Shown here piece after piece: positions 42,201 to 50,742 of a stretch of DNA of 64,000 bases. The stretch is taken from NCBI RefSeq assembly GCF_001039355.2, contig NW_019775935.1:1-64000 (forward strand). The letters run 5' to 3'. Source of the stretch: Lingula anatina. Lineage: Eukaryota > Brachiopoda > Lingulata > Lingulida > Lingulidae. How positions within the stretch are numbered: the stretch's first letter is position 1; every line of letters starts with the position of its first letter. The notes under the pieces are model-generated. The model was not told where the DNA came from and ran no database searches. It saw only the letters and a list, made by a program, of their open reading frames with translations. The position numbers were made by a program, and so were the translations under genes.

Positions 42201-45200
42201 AAAATTTTATTTTGGGGAAAAGCATGTATTCTTTGATAAGTTGAGAGAAAAGGGTCTACAGTAGGAGAAATGACACCTTTTTAAAGCTGTATGAAGTGGG
42301 ATTATGATTGGTGAATGTTGTACTATATGTGCCAACATAGTTGTGGTAGGACATGTTATTTTCATTCAAGTAAACCAGTTCAATGTATTCTTCTCGGGGG
42401 TAAACAGGACAATGTGCTGGCTCTAAAGTGAGTTCAATGTCAGAGTTGAAATAGGTTATATTTAAAGTAATGTTAATTGCTGTAATAAATGTATGGTCAC
42501 CAGCATAGCTGTATCCTGGAAGCCTTATAACTTCCCTAGAATAATGGAACTACTTTTTTTTTTTTTTTTTTTGACATCTCATAAAAGGATGCAGATCTTT
42601 CCCCATTGTAAACAAGCCTGGCCTATGGTGGATATTTTTCTCAATGACTCACAGTCATGTGGCTGATTTTATTATTAACTAACAATTGTTGAGAATCTAG
42701 ACAAAATATTATTATTTAAAGCATAGGGTGCTCCCTAAGATAAGAATGATACAAAGTGTATTATTTGGAGAATTTTTATACTAAGATGTGATGATTTGTA
42801 TTGACAATAGGGAAATATTTTAATGAAGTACCAGCTAGATTGTAATTGAGTGGCCAAACCTATGTAAAAGGAGCAGTTTTCAATGCATGATATATAGCAG
42901 TCTTTGATTTTTGAGAGTTTGCCTAAGTAACTAAATGTATATATACATATAGAAGTTTTCATAACAACACATTCATTGGAATCTTTGTGAAGTGGCAGTT
43001 ATGTTATTTTCACACCAAACTGTCGCAGAAGTAGTTTGATTGATGCCCTCTGCTGAGGACTGACCCAGCTGTTACTTATTATTGACTAATTATACCCAGG
43101 AATTTGACTCTAACATTAGCAAACTGTTTATGATTATAGGTTTCTTAGTTGTTGACTTTTTTATCTTGCAAATTTGCTAATTATTTTTTATTTTTATTTT
43201 TATTTTTTTTTGTCATTTTTTAAAGATGATTAAGGAGCTTAATGATTTTACTTAATGGTTTGTTGTTCTTTTCAGAAATGGAAGCATCGTTTTTTTGTCC
43301 TTGGTAAACCCAGTGGAAGTCTTCCTGATGTATATGCCTTAGACTACTACAAAGATGAACAGTTGAAAAAACTGATAGGCAGGGTTGACTTAGACCAGTG
43401 TGAAGAGATCACTTCATCACTTAAGTCATCACAATACAAACATTTATTCTCCTTGAAAACAAAACACAAGAATCGTGAGCGCGTGTATTATCTGGCAGCA
43501 GACTCAGAGCCTGCCATGGTACGCTGGGTGGATTATTTGTGCTCAGTTTGTGGGCTCAAGCAAGATGAGGATGATGATGGTAAAGAAAAGAATAAGATGG
43601 TGTTTTATGATGTGACCTTAAACAGTTTTTAATCCCTTTTGTTTTAGCAAAAATACCAAGTTTTCACCAGTTTAATTGAACAAAAAACAGTACCCATAGC
43701 TTTTTTAATTTTTCTCAAGTTAATGAGAATTATCTAAAACATTTGATGAAATTTGTTTGTTAGGGCTATGCTAAATTATAATATAAAGTAATTCTAATAC
43801 CTCTAAATGAAATATTGATTTATGTTGTTGTGCTCTAAATTTGTTTTTAGCAACTAAGGGTGAACCTTCATCCAAAGTTCTAACCATACATTATTTGTAA
43901 GTATGAAGGTATCTTTGATATTTCAGTTCATAGTGAGGCGTCTCTTCCTCCAGTACAGAGTGACTCCAGTGCAGCCATGCAGACAGGTGAAGCCCAGCGG
44001 CTGGACGGACTGGAGATTACCACAGCAAGTAAAGATCGCAAGATGAATGAATATGCCCCAGAGCCTGGGAAAAACAAGGCTCAGGCCACAGCTCTGGCCA
44101 GTGCACAGGCCGAGGCAAGGGGCTACATCCCATTGGATGAATGCTACAGTGGTTCAAGGTCACCACCAATGCAACAAAATGGGGCATGTTTAGGACAAAT
44201 CCCCCCAGCTTCCAGTACATTGTCAGCCCCTGTTCACACACGCTATCCTAGCTCAGACAGTATTCCTGATGTTCCCCCTCCTCCTCCTCCTAAGGATGCT
44301 ACCCCTCCCCCTAGATCTCCTCTAGGCCAAGCCTATGATAGCCCACCTAAGCGTATAACAACAGAGTCAGTGTTATCAGACACTTATGATTTCCCACCAG
44401 TGCACCATCCTTCCAGATATTACAACCTGGATGACTTTGATGTTGAACGCCAGGGTCATAGGAGTATGACTTACGATACACCACCCCCAAGGAAGATGTC
44501 CCTACCCACAGGGCAGCTGGACAGTTTATATAAGCTGCCACCACCACCAAAACCAACTTCACCAGATAGAGACAATGTGGTGTCAGCAGCGGGGCTGTAT
44601 GCTGTCCCACCCTCCAGACACGAAGGCTCTATCAGAGATTCCAACTCCAGCAGATCTTCAGGAGTCGCACCTGATTCTGGGTTCACTTCAGAGGAATACG
44701 ATTTGGTTCCCAGGAAATATTCACCAGAGGAGATTGCAAGATCAAATCAAGATTTCCATGTCAGGAGAAGTTTCAATCAGAATGATTTACAAAGAAAAAG
44801 TGCAGGGGATACCTATGATATCCCTCCTACAAAACACTCTGTTCTGGCAGGTCTGGGGACAGCTGTTCCACCCCCTCGACCCCCAAAACCAGTGAGTGGT
44901 CCTGTACCAGACCACCATGCTACTCCCTATCAAAACCTGCCATCAAACAGTAAAGTTTTTACAGATCTAAATGCAAATATTCCAGTAAGAGCGAGCACAG
45001 CGAGTACTGATAGCACTGCTGATGATATCTATTCATTCCCCAAACGTGCAGACATTGATGAATCAAGTGCAAATCAAGGCAGCACGGATCCCATACTTGC
45101 CTTTTCTCCCCCTCCTCCCACTGCCTGTCAGAAAGTGCCACACAAGTACATTAATGCAGCCACTGGGTTTGTGGAAGAGCCTGCAGGGGATGGACAGACT

Positions 45201-46650
45201 GGGGAAGGGAGGAATGAGACATTGGCTTATTACATGGACATGGAGGGGAGTACCCACACGCTGAGTGATAGGGCTTCACAGAGGGAAAGCACTTACACAT
45301 TCATGGGGGACCAGCGAACAAAAGGAACAAAACAAAACAATATCTCTTTAAGTGCTGTAGTTCAGCAGCCTCCCTCTGTACATGGGCATACCATTAGTCA
45401 GGCTGAGGCTTATGTGAACCTAGGAGATGGTGGCAGCAGAGAGGGTGACAGGGTGAGCAGTTTGTACCAGGTGCCGCCCTCCTCACGCCCTGTACTGGTA
45501 GATACCCAGCAAGTCACTCCTCCCATGGTCCGTAGAAATGATTCTGGGAATATGGGAAGAAGACCAACAAATACAGGTATCTGTGTATGAAGTTCATGAT
45601 TCCTTAATGACTTATGTAGTATTAATTCACATTATTCTACTTGCTGAGGATTATCACTTTGCTTCAATGGATTTGTGTTCAAATTGCAAGTTGCTAAGTA
45701 TATCTGTAACATATTTGTGAGAGATAGTATAGCTGACACATGATTCCTATTCTCTCTTTATTCATTTCTCGGTAGGAAGATGGTCTTAAAAGTGTAGTTA
45801 TACCATTATAATTTGACTTTTCAGAATCCACCATGTCTGTTGAGGATACCTATAGTATTTCTTCCACAGCCAGGACAAGGAGTTTCCGCAGAGAAACCCC
45901 TGCTAAACTCCATAGTAGTCCCAGGTAAAATTACTGTTTCTATCTATCTTCAAGACTAAGGCCCTATTCAGAATAGGGGAGTAACTAGTCCCGAGGGTCA
46001 AATATGGCTACCCACTACAAAGCGTGCCGTCTAATCCGCTAATAGACACTGAATAGATATCCCCTGGGGAAGTATTCAAGTGGGTCGGCCATATTTGACC
46101 CTCTGACTAGTTAGTCCACTATTCTGAATGAGACCATAGATAAGAAATGATAAGAAATGAACTTATCAATCTGGTATTTGGTTCTGGGACTCTGCATTAA
46201 GAAGGGCAATACATTTATGTGTATACATTTTTATGACAGCCTTAAACTAAGGTAAAGGGAATGTAAATGATAGGCAAAGTGTACTGTGAATTTTTTCATT
46301 CTTTTAAGTTTGAGACAGTATGCCCCTCTTCTCTCTCTCTCTCTCTCTCTCTCATAATTAAAATTAAATGTTTCAGACCTTTCTTGAGATATTTCTTAGA
46401 TACCAAATGGTGGCCCTTCACAATAAGGTGATTTATATGTTCACTTGCAAAATTGTATTTGTGACCCACCTGATGGTTTCATTTTGTAGACAAACGCAAG
46501 ACATCCCCCTCCCAAAGCGTGTCCCTCCACCACATGGCAGTTTTTCCTCGAGTTCTGATGATGATAGTGAAGATGAACGACCACGAACTAACAGTAACAG
46601 TAGTGCAGGTAGCAGTGGGAGAAGACTGGTATGTCAGGCTCTGTCACACA

Positions 46651-46681
<31 letters not shown>

Positions 46682-47339
46682 CTGCCAAGGCCAAATAAAA
46701 ATTTCAATTCACTTTATATTTATTCTGTAATATTATAATTTCATTCTTACCTAGTCAGATTTTAATTTGGCCTGGGTAGAATTTAAATGATATATAAAAA
46801 AGATATTAAAAAATGATTCAAAGTCTACCTCCATTTTTATTTCCTGGGAATCAAGATAGATAAAAAGTTTGAATAATTTTTCTTGTCTTTTTATAAGCTC
46901 CCCAGCTATGGGTAGTGCACTTTTTCATGTGAATTGCCTTTTTTTTTTTTTTTTTTGAAAAAAGGGAGAAAAGAAAATGAAAAAAATCTGGATAATATAA
47001 TATTAAGTTTCACCCCCTTCCATTGGGAACTGGTTCATTGTAAATGTTTCAGCATGTCTCACAATATTTCTTTTTTTCCAGCCCCCTCCACCCCCTCCAG
47101 TACAGTGTCTTCAAGCAACACCCCCTGCACCAAGAAAACAGAAAATTGTGGAATATTTAGATCTAGATCTCTCGGATCATTCATCTGATCAAGAGAAGAG
47201 TCCCAGGCTGACCAGATCTCCGCCAGCAGCACAGCGAAACCAGACTGACTATAAAGAAATTGATTTTCTCAAGACCAAAGCCTTGGAGGACATCAAACGA
47301 GATTTGGATAGCAAGAGGAAAAGTAATGATACGAATTAA
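8388..47339 (+). CDS. GAB: GRB2-associated-binding (GAB/DOS) family docking protein
   Basis: Cytoplasmic and membrane docking protein downstream of receptor tyrosine kinases. Six exons join in frame: 8388-8468, 43276-43579, 43927-45576, 45825-45924, 46490-46628 and 47082-47339. The product is 843 residues, somewhat longer than vertebrate GAB1/GAB2 (about 700). The PH domain (about residues 5-120) opens with SGWLTKSPPEKKL, almost identical to vertebrate GABs, and has the conserved Trp111. Next come eight YxxP tyrosines (265, 282, 311, 330, 353, 425, 497, 642), a Grb2 C-SH3 site PPPRPPKP (443-450, RxxK type), YxN sites at 463, 536 and 624, and a YMDM PI3K p85 site at Tyr564. The C-terminus has EYLDLDL (Tyr783) and DYKEIDF (Tyr815), 32 residues apart, matching the SHP2/Corkscrew-binding tail. 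It is not possible to assign it to GAB1, GAB2 or GAB3; it is probably the single invertebrate GAB. Confidence 0.93.
9453..9596. repeat. Long near-perfect inverted repeat (60-bp arms, 24-nt loop)
   Basis: Arms at 9453-9512 and 9537-9596 pair at 59 of 60 positions; the single mismatch is in the ATATTATRTG segment. It lies about 1 kb inside GAB intron 1. I see no transposon termini or target duplication around it. Confidence 0.95.
10656..10913 (+). promoter_or_regulatory. Cluster of four AP-1 (TGACTCA) sites in GAB intron 1
   Basis: TGACTCA occurs at 10656-10662, 10712-10718, 10829-10835 and 10907-10913. The first three are preceded by GC (TGCTGACTCA), and the second extends to TGCTGACTCAGC, close to a Maf recognition element. 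Repeated TTTGAAT/TTGAATGATA motifs nearby suggest the cluster grew partly by local duplication. Enhancer function is inference. Confidence 0.45.
11738..11790. repeat. Compound (TA)n-(GA)n microsatellite
   Basis: About 10 TA units followed directly by about 16 AG units within GAB intron 1. Confidence 0.97.
13072..13300 (+). mobile_element. GATCGATC-type MITE, diverged copy A
   Basis: Shares with the copies at 19.3, 52.4 and 53.5 kb the order: terminal TTCCCACAG, TAGATCGATC, AACTCCC, AAAGTTAATTACCCC, ACAGCTT, TAGTAGGC, GGACATTTAAGCC, CTAGTGAGACT, TAGATCGATCTA. The ends have decayed, so the boundaries are approximate. It contains a short poly-G run. Confidence 0.8.
16689..17162. mobile_element. 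MITE with TTA target duplication, interrupted by a second MITE
   Basis: Terminal inverted repeats begin GGCCCCATTCAGAATG on the left and end ATTCTGAATTGGGCC on the right, flanked by TTA at 16686-16688 and 17163-17165. The left arm is split by a 194-bp insertion (16722-16915). With the insertion ignored, the arm continues GTACTAAC-GGTCCAAGGCTC and CCTACATGAAAGGAAGA, matching the right arm. A 3-bp TTA duplication fits PIF/Harbinger-type transposition (family-level inference). Confidence 0.85.
16722..16915. mobile_element. Inner MITE nested in the 16.7-kb MITE
   Basis: 194 bp with terminal repeats GAGAGCATTCACATC and GATGTGAATGCTCTC, flanked by TAA at 16719-16721 and 16916-16918. Most of it is a palindrome. 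It carries the same CTACATGAAAGGAAGACC module as its host element, so the two belong to related families. Confidence 0.85.
17789..17820. repeat. Perfect hairpin, 15-bp arms, 2-nt spacer
   Basis: CAAGGAGTTATAACA pairs with TGTTATAACTCCTTG around a GA spacer, in GAB intron 1. Confidence 0.95.
19346..19589 (+). mobile_element. GATCGATC-type MITE, copy B
   Basis: Begins ACCCCATTTCCAGAG and ends CTCTGGGAATACAGCC, with a 4-bp duplication TATG at 19342-19345 and 19590-19593. Internally it is close to the copies at 52.4 and 53.5 kb, but it is about 30 bp longer because the GATTATCTGACAG segment is locally repeated. Confidence 0.92.
20437..20455. repeat. (CA)n microsatellite
   Basis: About nine CA units. 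A weaker CA-rich stretch precedes it. Confidence 0.9.
22464..22546 (+). repeat. Tandem duplication, unit about 42 bp
   Basis: CTAGTCCAATTCTAAT-AGATTTGAAT followed by TTTTAGAAAAT occurs twice in succession with a few differences. Confidence 0.85.
24997..25815. mobile_element. Possible non-autonomous DNA transposon with GTCWGAC/GTCCGAC subterminal repeats
   Basis: The left end has repeated CTGTCAGACCGAA motifs (25007-25076). The right end has GTCCGAC/GTCGGAC motifs in the opposite sense (25722-25800). Both ends share GAAAAGGC-like and GTC-GACAT segments in inverted orientation. No transposase reading frame is visible and no clear target duplication was found, so the limits are approximate. Confidence 0.4.
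27989..28025. repeat. (CA)n microsatellite
   Basis: About 18 CA units with one GC interruption, in GAB intron 1. Confidence 0.95.
30311..30349. repeat. Poly-C run followed by (CA)n
   Basis: About 17 consecutive C, then ACCCA and about nine CA units. Confidence 0.92.
30561..30622 (+). repeat. Tandem duplication, unit about 31 bp
   Basis: The unit AACTTTATTCCACTTATGTG followed by AAATATTGAT occurs twice, almost identically, in GAB intron 1. Confidence 0.9.
34806..34827. repeat. Poly-G run (22 G)
   Basis: Uninterrupted G homopolymer in GAB intron 1; its length may be affected by sequencing error. Confidence 0.9.
38042..38122 (+). repeat. Direct duplication around TAGCATGTTGAGTGGT
   Basis: TAGCATGTTGAGTGGTTTCT-TTGATGTTGTT recurs about 50 bp later with substitutions. 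Confidence 0.7.
38694..38728. repeat. Perfect hairpin, 16-bp arms, 3-nt loop
   Basis: ATTTCTGTGTATTGTA pairs exactly with TACAATACACAGAAAT around CTC, in GAB intron 1. Confidence 0.95.
39139..39215. repeat. (TA)n microsatellite, about 38 units
   Basis: Pure alternating TA, the longest microsatellite in the window. Confidence 0.97.
40308..40600 (+). repeat. Three-copy tandem repeat, period 102 bp
   Basis: Copies start at 40308, 40410 and 40512 with GATATCTRAAGTGAWGG. Each contains ATTGTTCARTAAGARCTAGA, ATGACTRTATCATATTTT and TATCACAAATYCATATTTT. Confidence 0.93.
41519..41762 (+). mobile_element. GATCGATC-type MITE, diverged copy C
   Basis: The ends CCATTCCCAG and GGAATGGGAACC and the subterminal GGATCGATTTATCTCC / GGAGATAGATCGATCC match the family. 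The centre is replaced by a hairpin whose arms run GCTTAGATGTCTG and CAGACATCTAAGC. No clear target duplication was found. Confidence 0.65.
42550..42572. repeat. Poly-T run
   Basis: Homopolymer of about 22 T in GAB intron 1. Confidence 0.9.
43276..43579 (+). CDS. GAB: GAB coding exon 2: rest of PH domain
   Basis: Starts KWKHRFFVL after acceptor ttttcag and ends in an acidic run (QDEDDD) at donor GATG|GTAAAG, phase 1. It carries the basic K-W-K-x-R phosphoinositide-binding strand and the C-terminal helix with Trp111. Confidence 0.95.
43927..45576 (+). CDS. GAB: GAB coding exon 3: proline/tyrosine-rich scaffold
   Basis: 1650-bp exon covering residues 129-678. It holds all eight YxxP sites, the PPPRPPKP SH3 ligand (44868-44891), the YMDM p85 site (45231-45242) and the YxN Grb2 SH2 sites. 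The acceptor is atttcag|TT and the donor ACAG|GTATCT, phase 1. Confidence 0.95.
45825..45924 (+). CDS. GAB: GAB coding exon 4
   Basis: 100 bp encoding a Ser/Arg-rich linker (ESTMSVEDTYSISSTAR and onward). Acceptor ttttcag|AA, donor CCCAG|GTAAAA. The phases (G|AA and AG|A) fit both neighbours. Confidence 0.85.
45960..46135. mobile_element. MITE with about 48-bp terminal inverted repeats in GAB intron 4
   Basis: The left arm GGCCCTATTCAGAATAG, GTAACTAGTC, GAGGGTCAAATATGG is inverted at the right end (CCATATTTGACCCTC, GACTAGTTAGTC, CTATTCTGAATGAGACC). The terminus GGCCCYATTCAGAAT matches the 16.7-kb MITE. No exact target duplication is left. Confidence 0.85.
46330..46353. repeat. (CT)n microsatellite in GAB intron 4
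   Basis: About 12 CT units shortly upstream of the exon 5 acceptor region. Confidence 0.93.
46490..46628 (+). CDS. GAB: GAB coding exon 5
   Basis: 139 bp encoding QTQDIPLPKRVPPPHG and then a Ser/Asp/Glu-rich stretch (SSSSDDDSEDE) that may be a CK2 substrate. Acceptor ttttgtag|A, donor CTG|GTATGT. A (TA)n microsatellite begins about 26 bp into the following intron. Confidence 0.88.
46654..46681. repeat. (TA)n microsatellite in GAB intron 5
   Basis: About 13 TA units, beginning 26 bp after the exon 5 donor. Confidence 0.95.
47082..47339 (+). CDS. GAB: GAB coding exon 6: SHP2-binding C-terminus
   Basis: Opens with PPPPPPVQ after acceptor ttttccag and encodes the tandem motifs VEYLDLDL (Tyr783, codon 47154) and TDYKEIDF (Tyr815, codon 47250). 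A charged helix KTKALEDIKRDLDSKRK follows, ending at TAA 47337-47339. Vertebrate GABs end with a similar arrangement, a VDY motif followed by an amphipathic helix. Confidence 0.95.
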   Translation, partial: PPPPPPVQCLQATPPAPRKQKIVEYLDLDLSDHSSDQEKSPRLTRSPPAAQRNQTDYKEIDFLKTKALEDIKRDLDSKRKSNDTN

Positions 47340-49110
47340 TATGACAGACACAATGGTATTCAATGTTACAGAAGCACTGCTCAGTTTTGATGAATATAAT
47401 GATATATATTTCCTGCAGATGGCTTGAAATCTTTATTTCTTCATAACATCATTTGGAATCTAATAACTCTTTATTTAAGTTGAGGTAACACAACAGATAA
47501 TAGGAAATAGGACTATTGACCATAAAGACCGAGTTATGTTTTAAGTTTTACCAGTATGTTTAAGATATTTTTCCTCATTATGTCCCTATCCAAATATGTT
47601 TGTAAAATTTGTATTCATACATATTTATGTCTGACATAAGTATGTGAAAATCTTGTTAAGCAGTGTTACGTTGATTCTTGATGCAACAGTGGCTAAAATA
47701 ATCAATCTCTTTCCTTTTGAGTCTTGTTAATTTTTTTATTTCTTATATATGCTTGTCATTTTGACCATGGACATTCATTAAAGTCGTTTTTTTTTCACAC
47801 TAAGGACATCATTTATTAGCAGGACATTTATACATTAATGGAGCTATATAATTATTTGCAATGTTTCAACTCGATGATTAAGCAATTTACATGAGGTAAC
47901 ATATTTGTGTATATTTATTGTGCAGATTATGTCACGCATTCAGATGTAATTTCAGCGTTTGCACCAAGGTTCAAGCTATGTTAATTTTTTACACTATTCA
48001 AGTTTGAACTTATAATGCCATTATTAATGACAATGACACATTATATCAATAAAAAATATATACATATATTTGCCAGATAACCTTTGGATATATATTGCTG
48101 TCCATTTGCCTTCCAGAAGGGATGCAAAAGTTAAGTCTAAGAAATTTCATAGCCAACAAGTGTAAGGTAAATGTAAGATAAGTTGGCAGTGAAAAGCATG
48201 TACAGCTGCTGTTTAGTAACTGTTGGAGCAAATTGATTCTAACAATTATTTTAGTCACCCATGATCAAGCTCTTCCGAAATAATGTCACTGTCTGTGGAT
48301 TTTCTTCTTTTGATAATGCATTTTACATGGATTGATAACTGTGATAATAAAATTACAAAGATGAGGCAACTATACATTGAGGCTGGAACAAATATGAGTA
48401 GAATATGCTGTACATTTGTTCCAAGAAACACTATATATGTATATTATGCTGCTGTAGTCTAAAGTCACTTCCATTTTGAATTCAGATTTGCAGTGCCAGT
48501 AATACATTGTATTACTTTCGAAAGAATCCCTTTGTATTAATAATGCAGTTGATAAAGTGGAATTGTATAAATAATCCATATATTTTTGATTGACAATGAA
48601 ATGTGTACAGCATATACTTTTGATATTGCACAGTGTAAACTTTAATTGGCAGATGATTTCATAGTGGCAAATCTGAAGATTTTATTGAGCACATATAAAA
48701 CTAGCCAGTGTTGAAGTTGAATTTATTAATTTAGGGATTCAGTTTAAGAGCATCTTTTGCAGTACTATTTCTCTCATATTCAAGTCTTTCTGAACCAAAT
48801 GTTATAGATACTTAAAGTTCTATCAGGTTATTTCATTTATAATTAACATATTTCCAATACTGTTTCCTTTTTACAGGGAGAAATCTTGGAACAAACGTTA
48901 CTAAATATGATAAGTTTTAAAGTAAAACATCAAAATGCAAATATTGCAAGCAATGCTGCCATTTTGTAGAATTGCTTAAGATGGCCTAGTGTTAAAGAGA
49001 AAATTAGCATTTGATATTTCGCAATTAATGAAATTATTTTGCTGCTTGTAACATTTGTATATATGTGTATATGTGGCCATGAGCAATAAAAGGACAGTGT
49101 TTATAAACAT
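47340..49110 (+). other. GAB 3' UTR (inferred extent)
   Basis: AT-rich sequence after the stop codon without another gene. AATAAA hexamers occur at 48048-48053, 48346-48351 and 49085-49090. Only the last is followed at the right distance by a U/GU-rich element (TTTTTGTGTGTGTATTTT, about 49127-49143). Cleavage near 49105-49115 is therefore the best guess; earlier sites could give shorter isoforms. Confidence 0.5.
49085..49090 (+). terminator. Likely GAB polyadenylation signal
   Basis: Canonical AATAAA with a GU-rich downstream element about 37-58 bp later. It is the only one of the three hexamers after the stop with such an element. Confidence 0.5.
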
Positions 49111-49162
49111 TTTGAAATTCTTTCTTTTTGTGTGTGTATTTTCAGTAATAAGATACCTACCA

Positions 49163-49164
<2 letters not shown>

Positions 49165-49214
<50 letters not shown>
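49165..49214. repeat. Poly-T run of 50
   Basis: Pure T homopolymer just past the likely GAB poly(A) site. It could be the tail of a minus-strand retroposed sequence, but no source sequence is recognisable next to it. Confidence 0.93.
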
Positions 49215-49215
<1 letters not shown>

Positions 49216-49453
49216 TGGAAGTTGCATTGGCATACATAAAGTTAAACTTGTATGAGATGGGCCATTATCCCATGATGTGTCAGGTAATATCTTTTTATTT
49301 TTTCTGATGTATGTACAAAGTTCGGTGACTTGTTGGCCCATGAGGCAGGGTGATTTGCATATATGTATATCACATGTCACGTTAATGAATAAATATTATA
49401 CTATATTTGGATATACCATGAAGTATCTTAACAGGCGTATTTGGAATCTCCAG

Positions 49454-50742
49454 GGCCCGGTTTCATCAAGGCTGGATAGCGCTATCCTATGGATAAAAAT
49501 GGCCGCTATCCTCTGGATAGAGCTATCCAGAGAATAGTGCGTTTCATCAACAGTGGATAGCGTTAAAATCAGCTTATCCAGAGGAAAAAGTTGTCCGCTC
49601 GAAATAGGTGGGATAAATCTGCTATCATGCTGTTAAATCATCAAAAAAGGCTAACCTGTTTGGTTTGGCAGTAAATCCTGTGAGATTTCACAGGCGGAGA
49701 ATAATTAGAAAGAGAATTTTAAAAGATGTGTGTTTGCTTTTGATGCTTTGAGTGATGCTGAATCAATAGATTACATAACAGACTTTATCAAAGTTGACAT
49801 GGCGCCTGCTACGAACAGAACCCATGCAATCTCCGTGAGAGACCAATGATCTTTAATTTTACTAAAACATACCTTTTAAATCGATGAAAAAATTCTACAC
49901 TGCTATTGACAGAATCTGACATACCAGGGGTAATCCTAGAGAGGGGTAAGAAACGTCCATTGTTCTCGTCAGTGAGGCTAACCAAATTCAGGGTATGTAC
50001 GCACAGACAGAAAACCATGTATTGTGGGAACGTTACTAATGAAGCCACTGGTAGTACTAGTAGATATCAGTCTGTAGTCTTGAACAAGCACCTCCTTGAC
50101 GAGTGAACAGTTGTCAAAAACAAAAGACCCAGGTGTGGTAGATCGACTACTGTTCGTGCGTGCCGCAAAGACCAAGCCTAATAGCCCCTCAAGGTCACAA
50201 ACTAATATCCGGTGCTGACGGTTAGGCTCGTCATAATCATATAAGTAGCGCGTTTCCACCCCCTGGACATACGTGCCAAGTCAGCCATTTTGTTAGAAAG
50301 TATGTCACGACCTTGCCCTTCAACTGCAAACTGTAAACATTGCATGAGGCACAACTAATGCAATGTGATGTGTTTGTGACTCTGACACTAAAATATCCTG
50401 TAGATATTTCCCCATTATTTTAATGAATGTGCCATCTTGAAATATACTGATAATATTGTTTATTATGGGTAATTTATTTTCCAAATATGGTATAGATCAC
50501 TTTTTTGTTAGCAACTATCATGGCTATTATAATGTTTATAGCAACCAACTGCATTATGGGAATGTATTTTACCAAATATGGTATTGGATTAATTTTTATC
50601 CACTGGATTACTATCATGCTGTTTATCCAGCCTTTGTGAAACACAATTTTATACAGAGGATAACTATCCAGAGGATAAGAGATTTATACCTTGGATAGTG
50701 TTATCCATAGGATAGACTATCCAGCCTTGATGAAACTGGGCC
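49454..50742. mobile_element. 1.29-kb Harbinger-like DNA transposon
   Basis: The terminal repeats GGCCCGGTTTCATCAAGG and CCTTGATGAAACTGGGCC extend about 26 bp with one mismatch. CCAG lies on both sides (49450-49453 and 50743-50746). Both subterminal regions are packed with GGATA/TATCC motifs, likely transposase-binding sites. The interior holds a degraded minus-strand transposase-like reading frame and a diverged direct duplication (about 50458-50590). The Harbinger assignment rests mainly on that frame. Confidence 0.75.
49978..50316 (-). pseudogene. Degraded Harbinger-type transposase fragment
   Basis: An 86-codon frame below 50259 reads EPNRQHRILVCDLEGLLGLV, then TTPGSFVFDNCSLVKEV, then a GFIS segment. 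The order NR, VCDxEG, PGS-VFDN and GF resembles the DDE core of HARBI1-type nucleases (NRKG, VCDxxG, PGSxHDSxVF, GDSGY). The THD part of PGSTHDS and the GDS of GDSGY are missing or altered, so it is non-functional. A preceding ATG (about 50311) is out of frame. The family call is tentative. Confidence 0.4.

Larger units (their letters stand above)
8469..43275 (+). other. GAB intron 1 (34.8 kb)
   Basis: GTAAGT to TTCAG intron in phase 0. I found no convincing nested host gene on either strand. It contains three copies of the GATCGATC MITE, a nested MITE pair, a possible non-autonomous element at 25 kb, several microsatellites and poly-G runs, tandem duplications, a 60-bp-arm hairpin and a cluster of AP-1 sites, listed separately. 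The rest is AT-rich DNA without recognisable content. Confidence 0.85.

Noticed and set aside
48976-49380. 134-codon minus-strand reading frame with poly-Lys
   Set aside because: The poly-Lys is the T50 homopolymer read in reverse; the rest lies in the GAB 3' flank.
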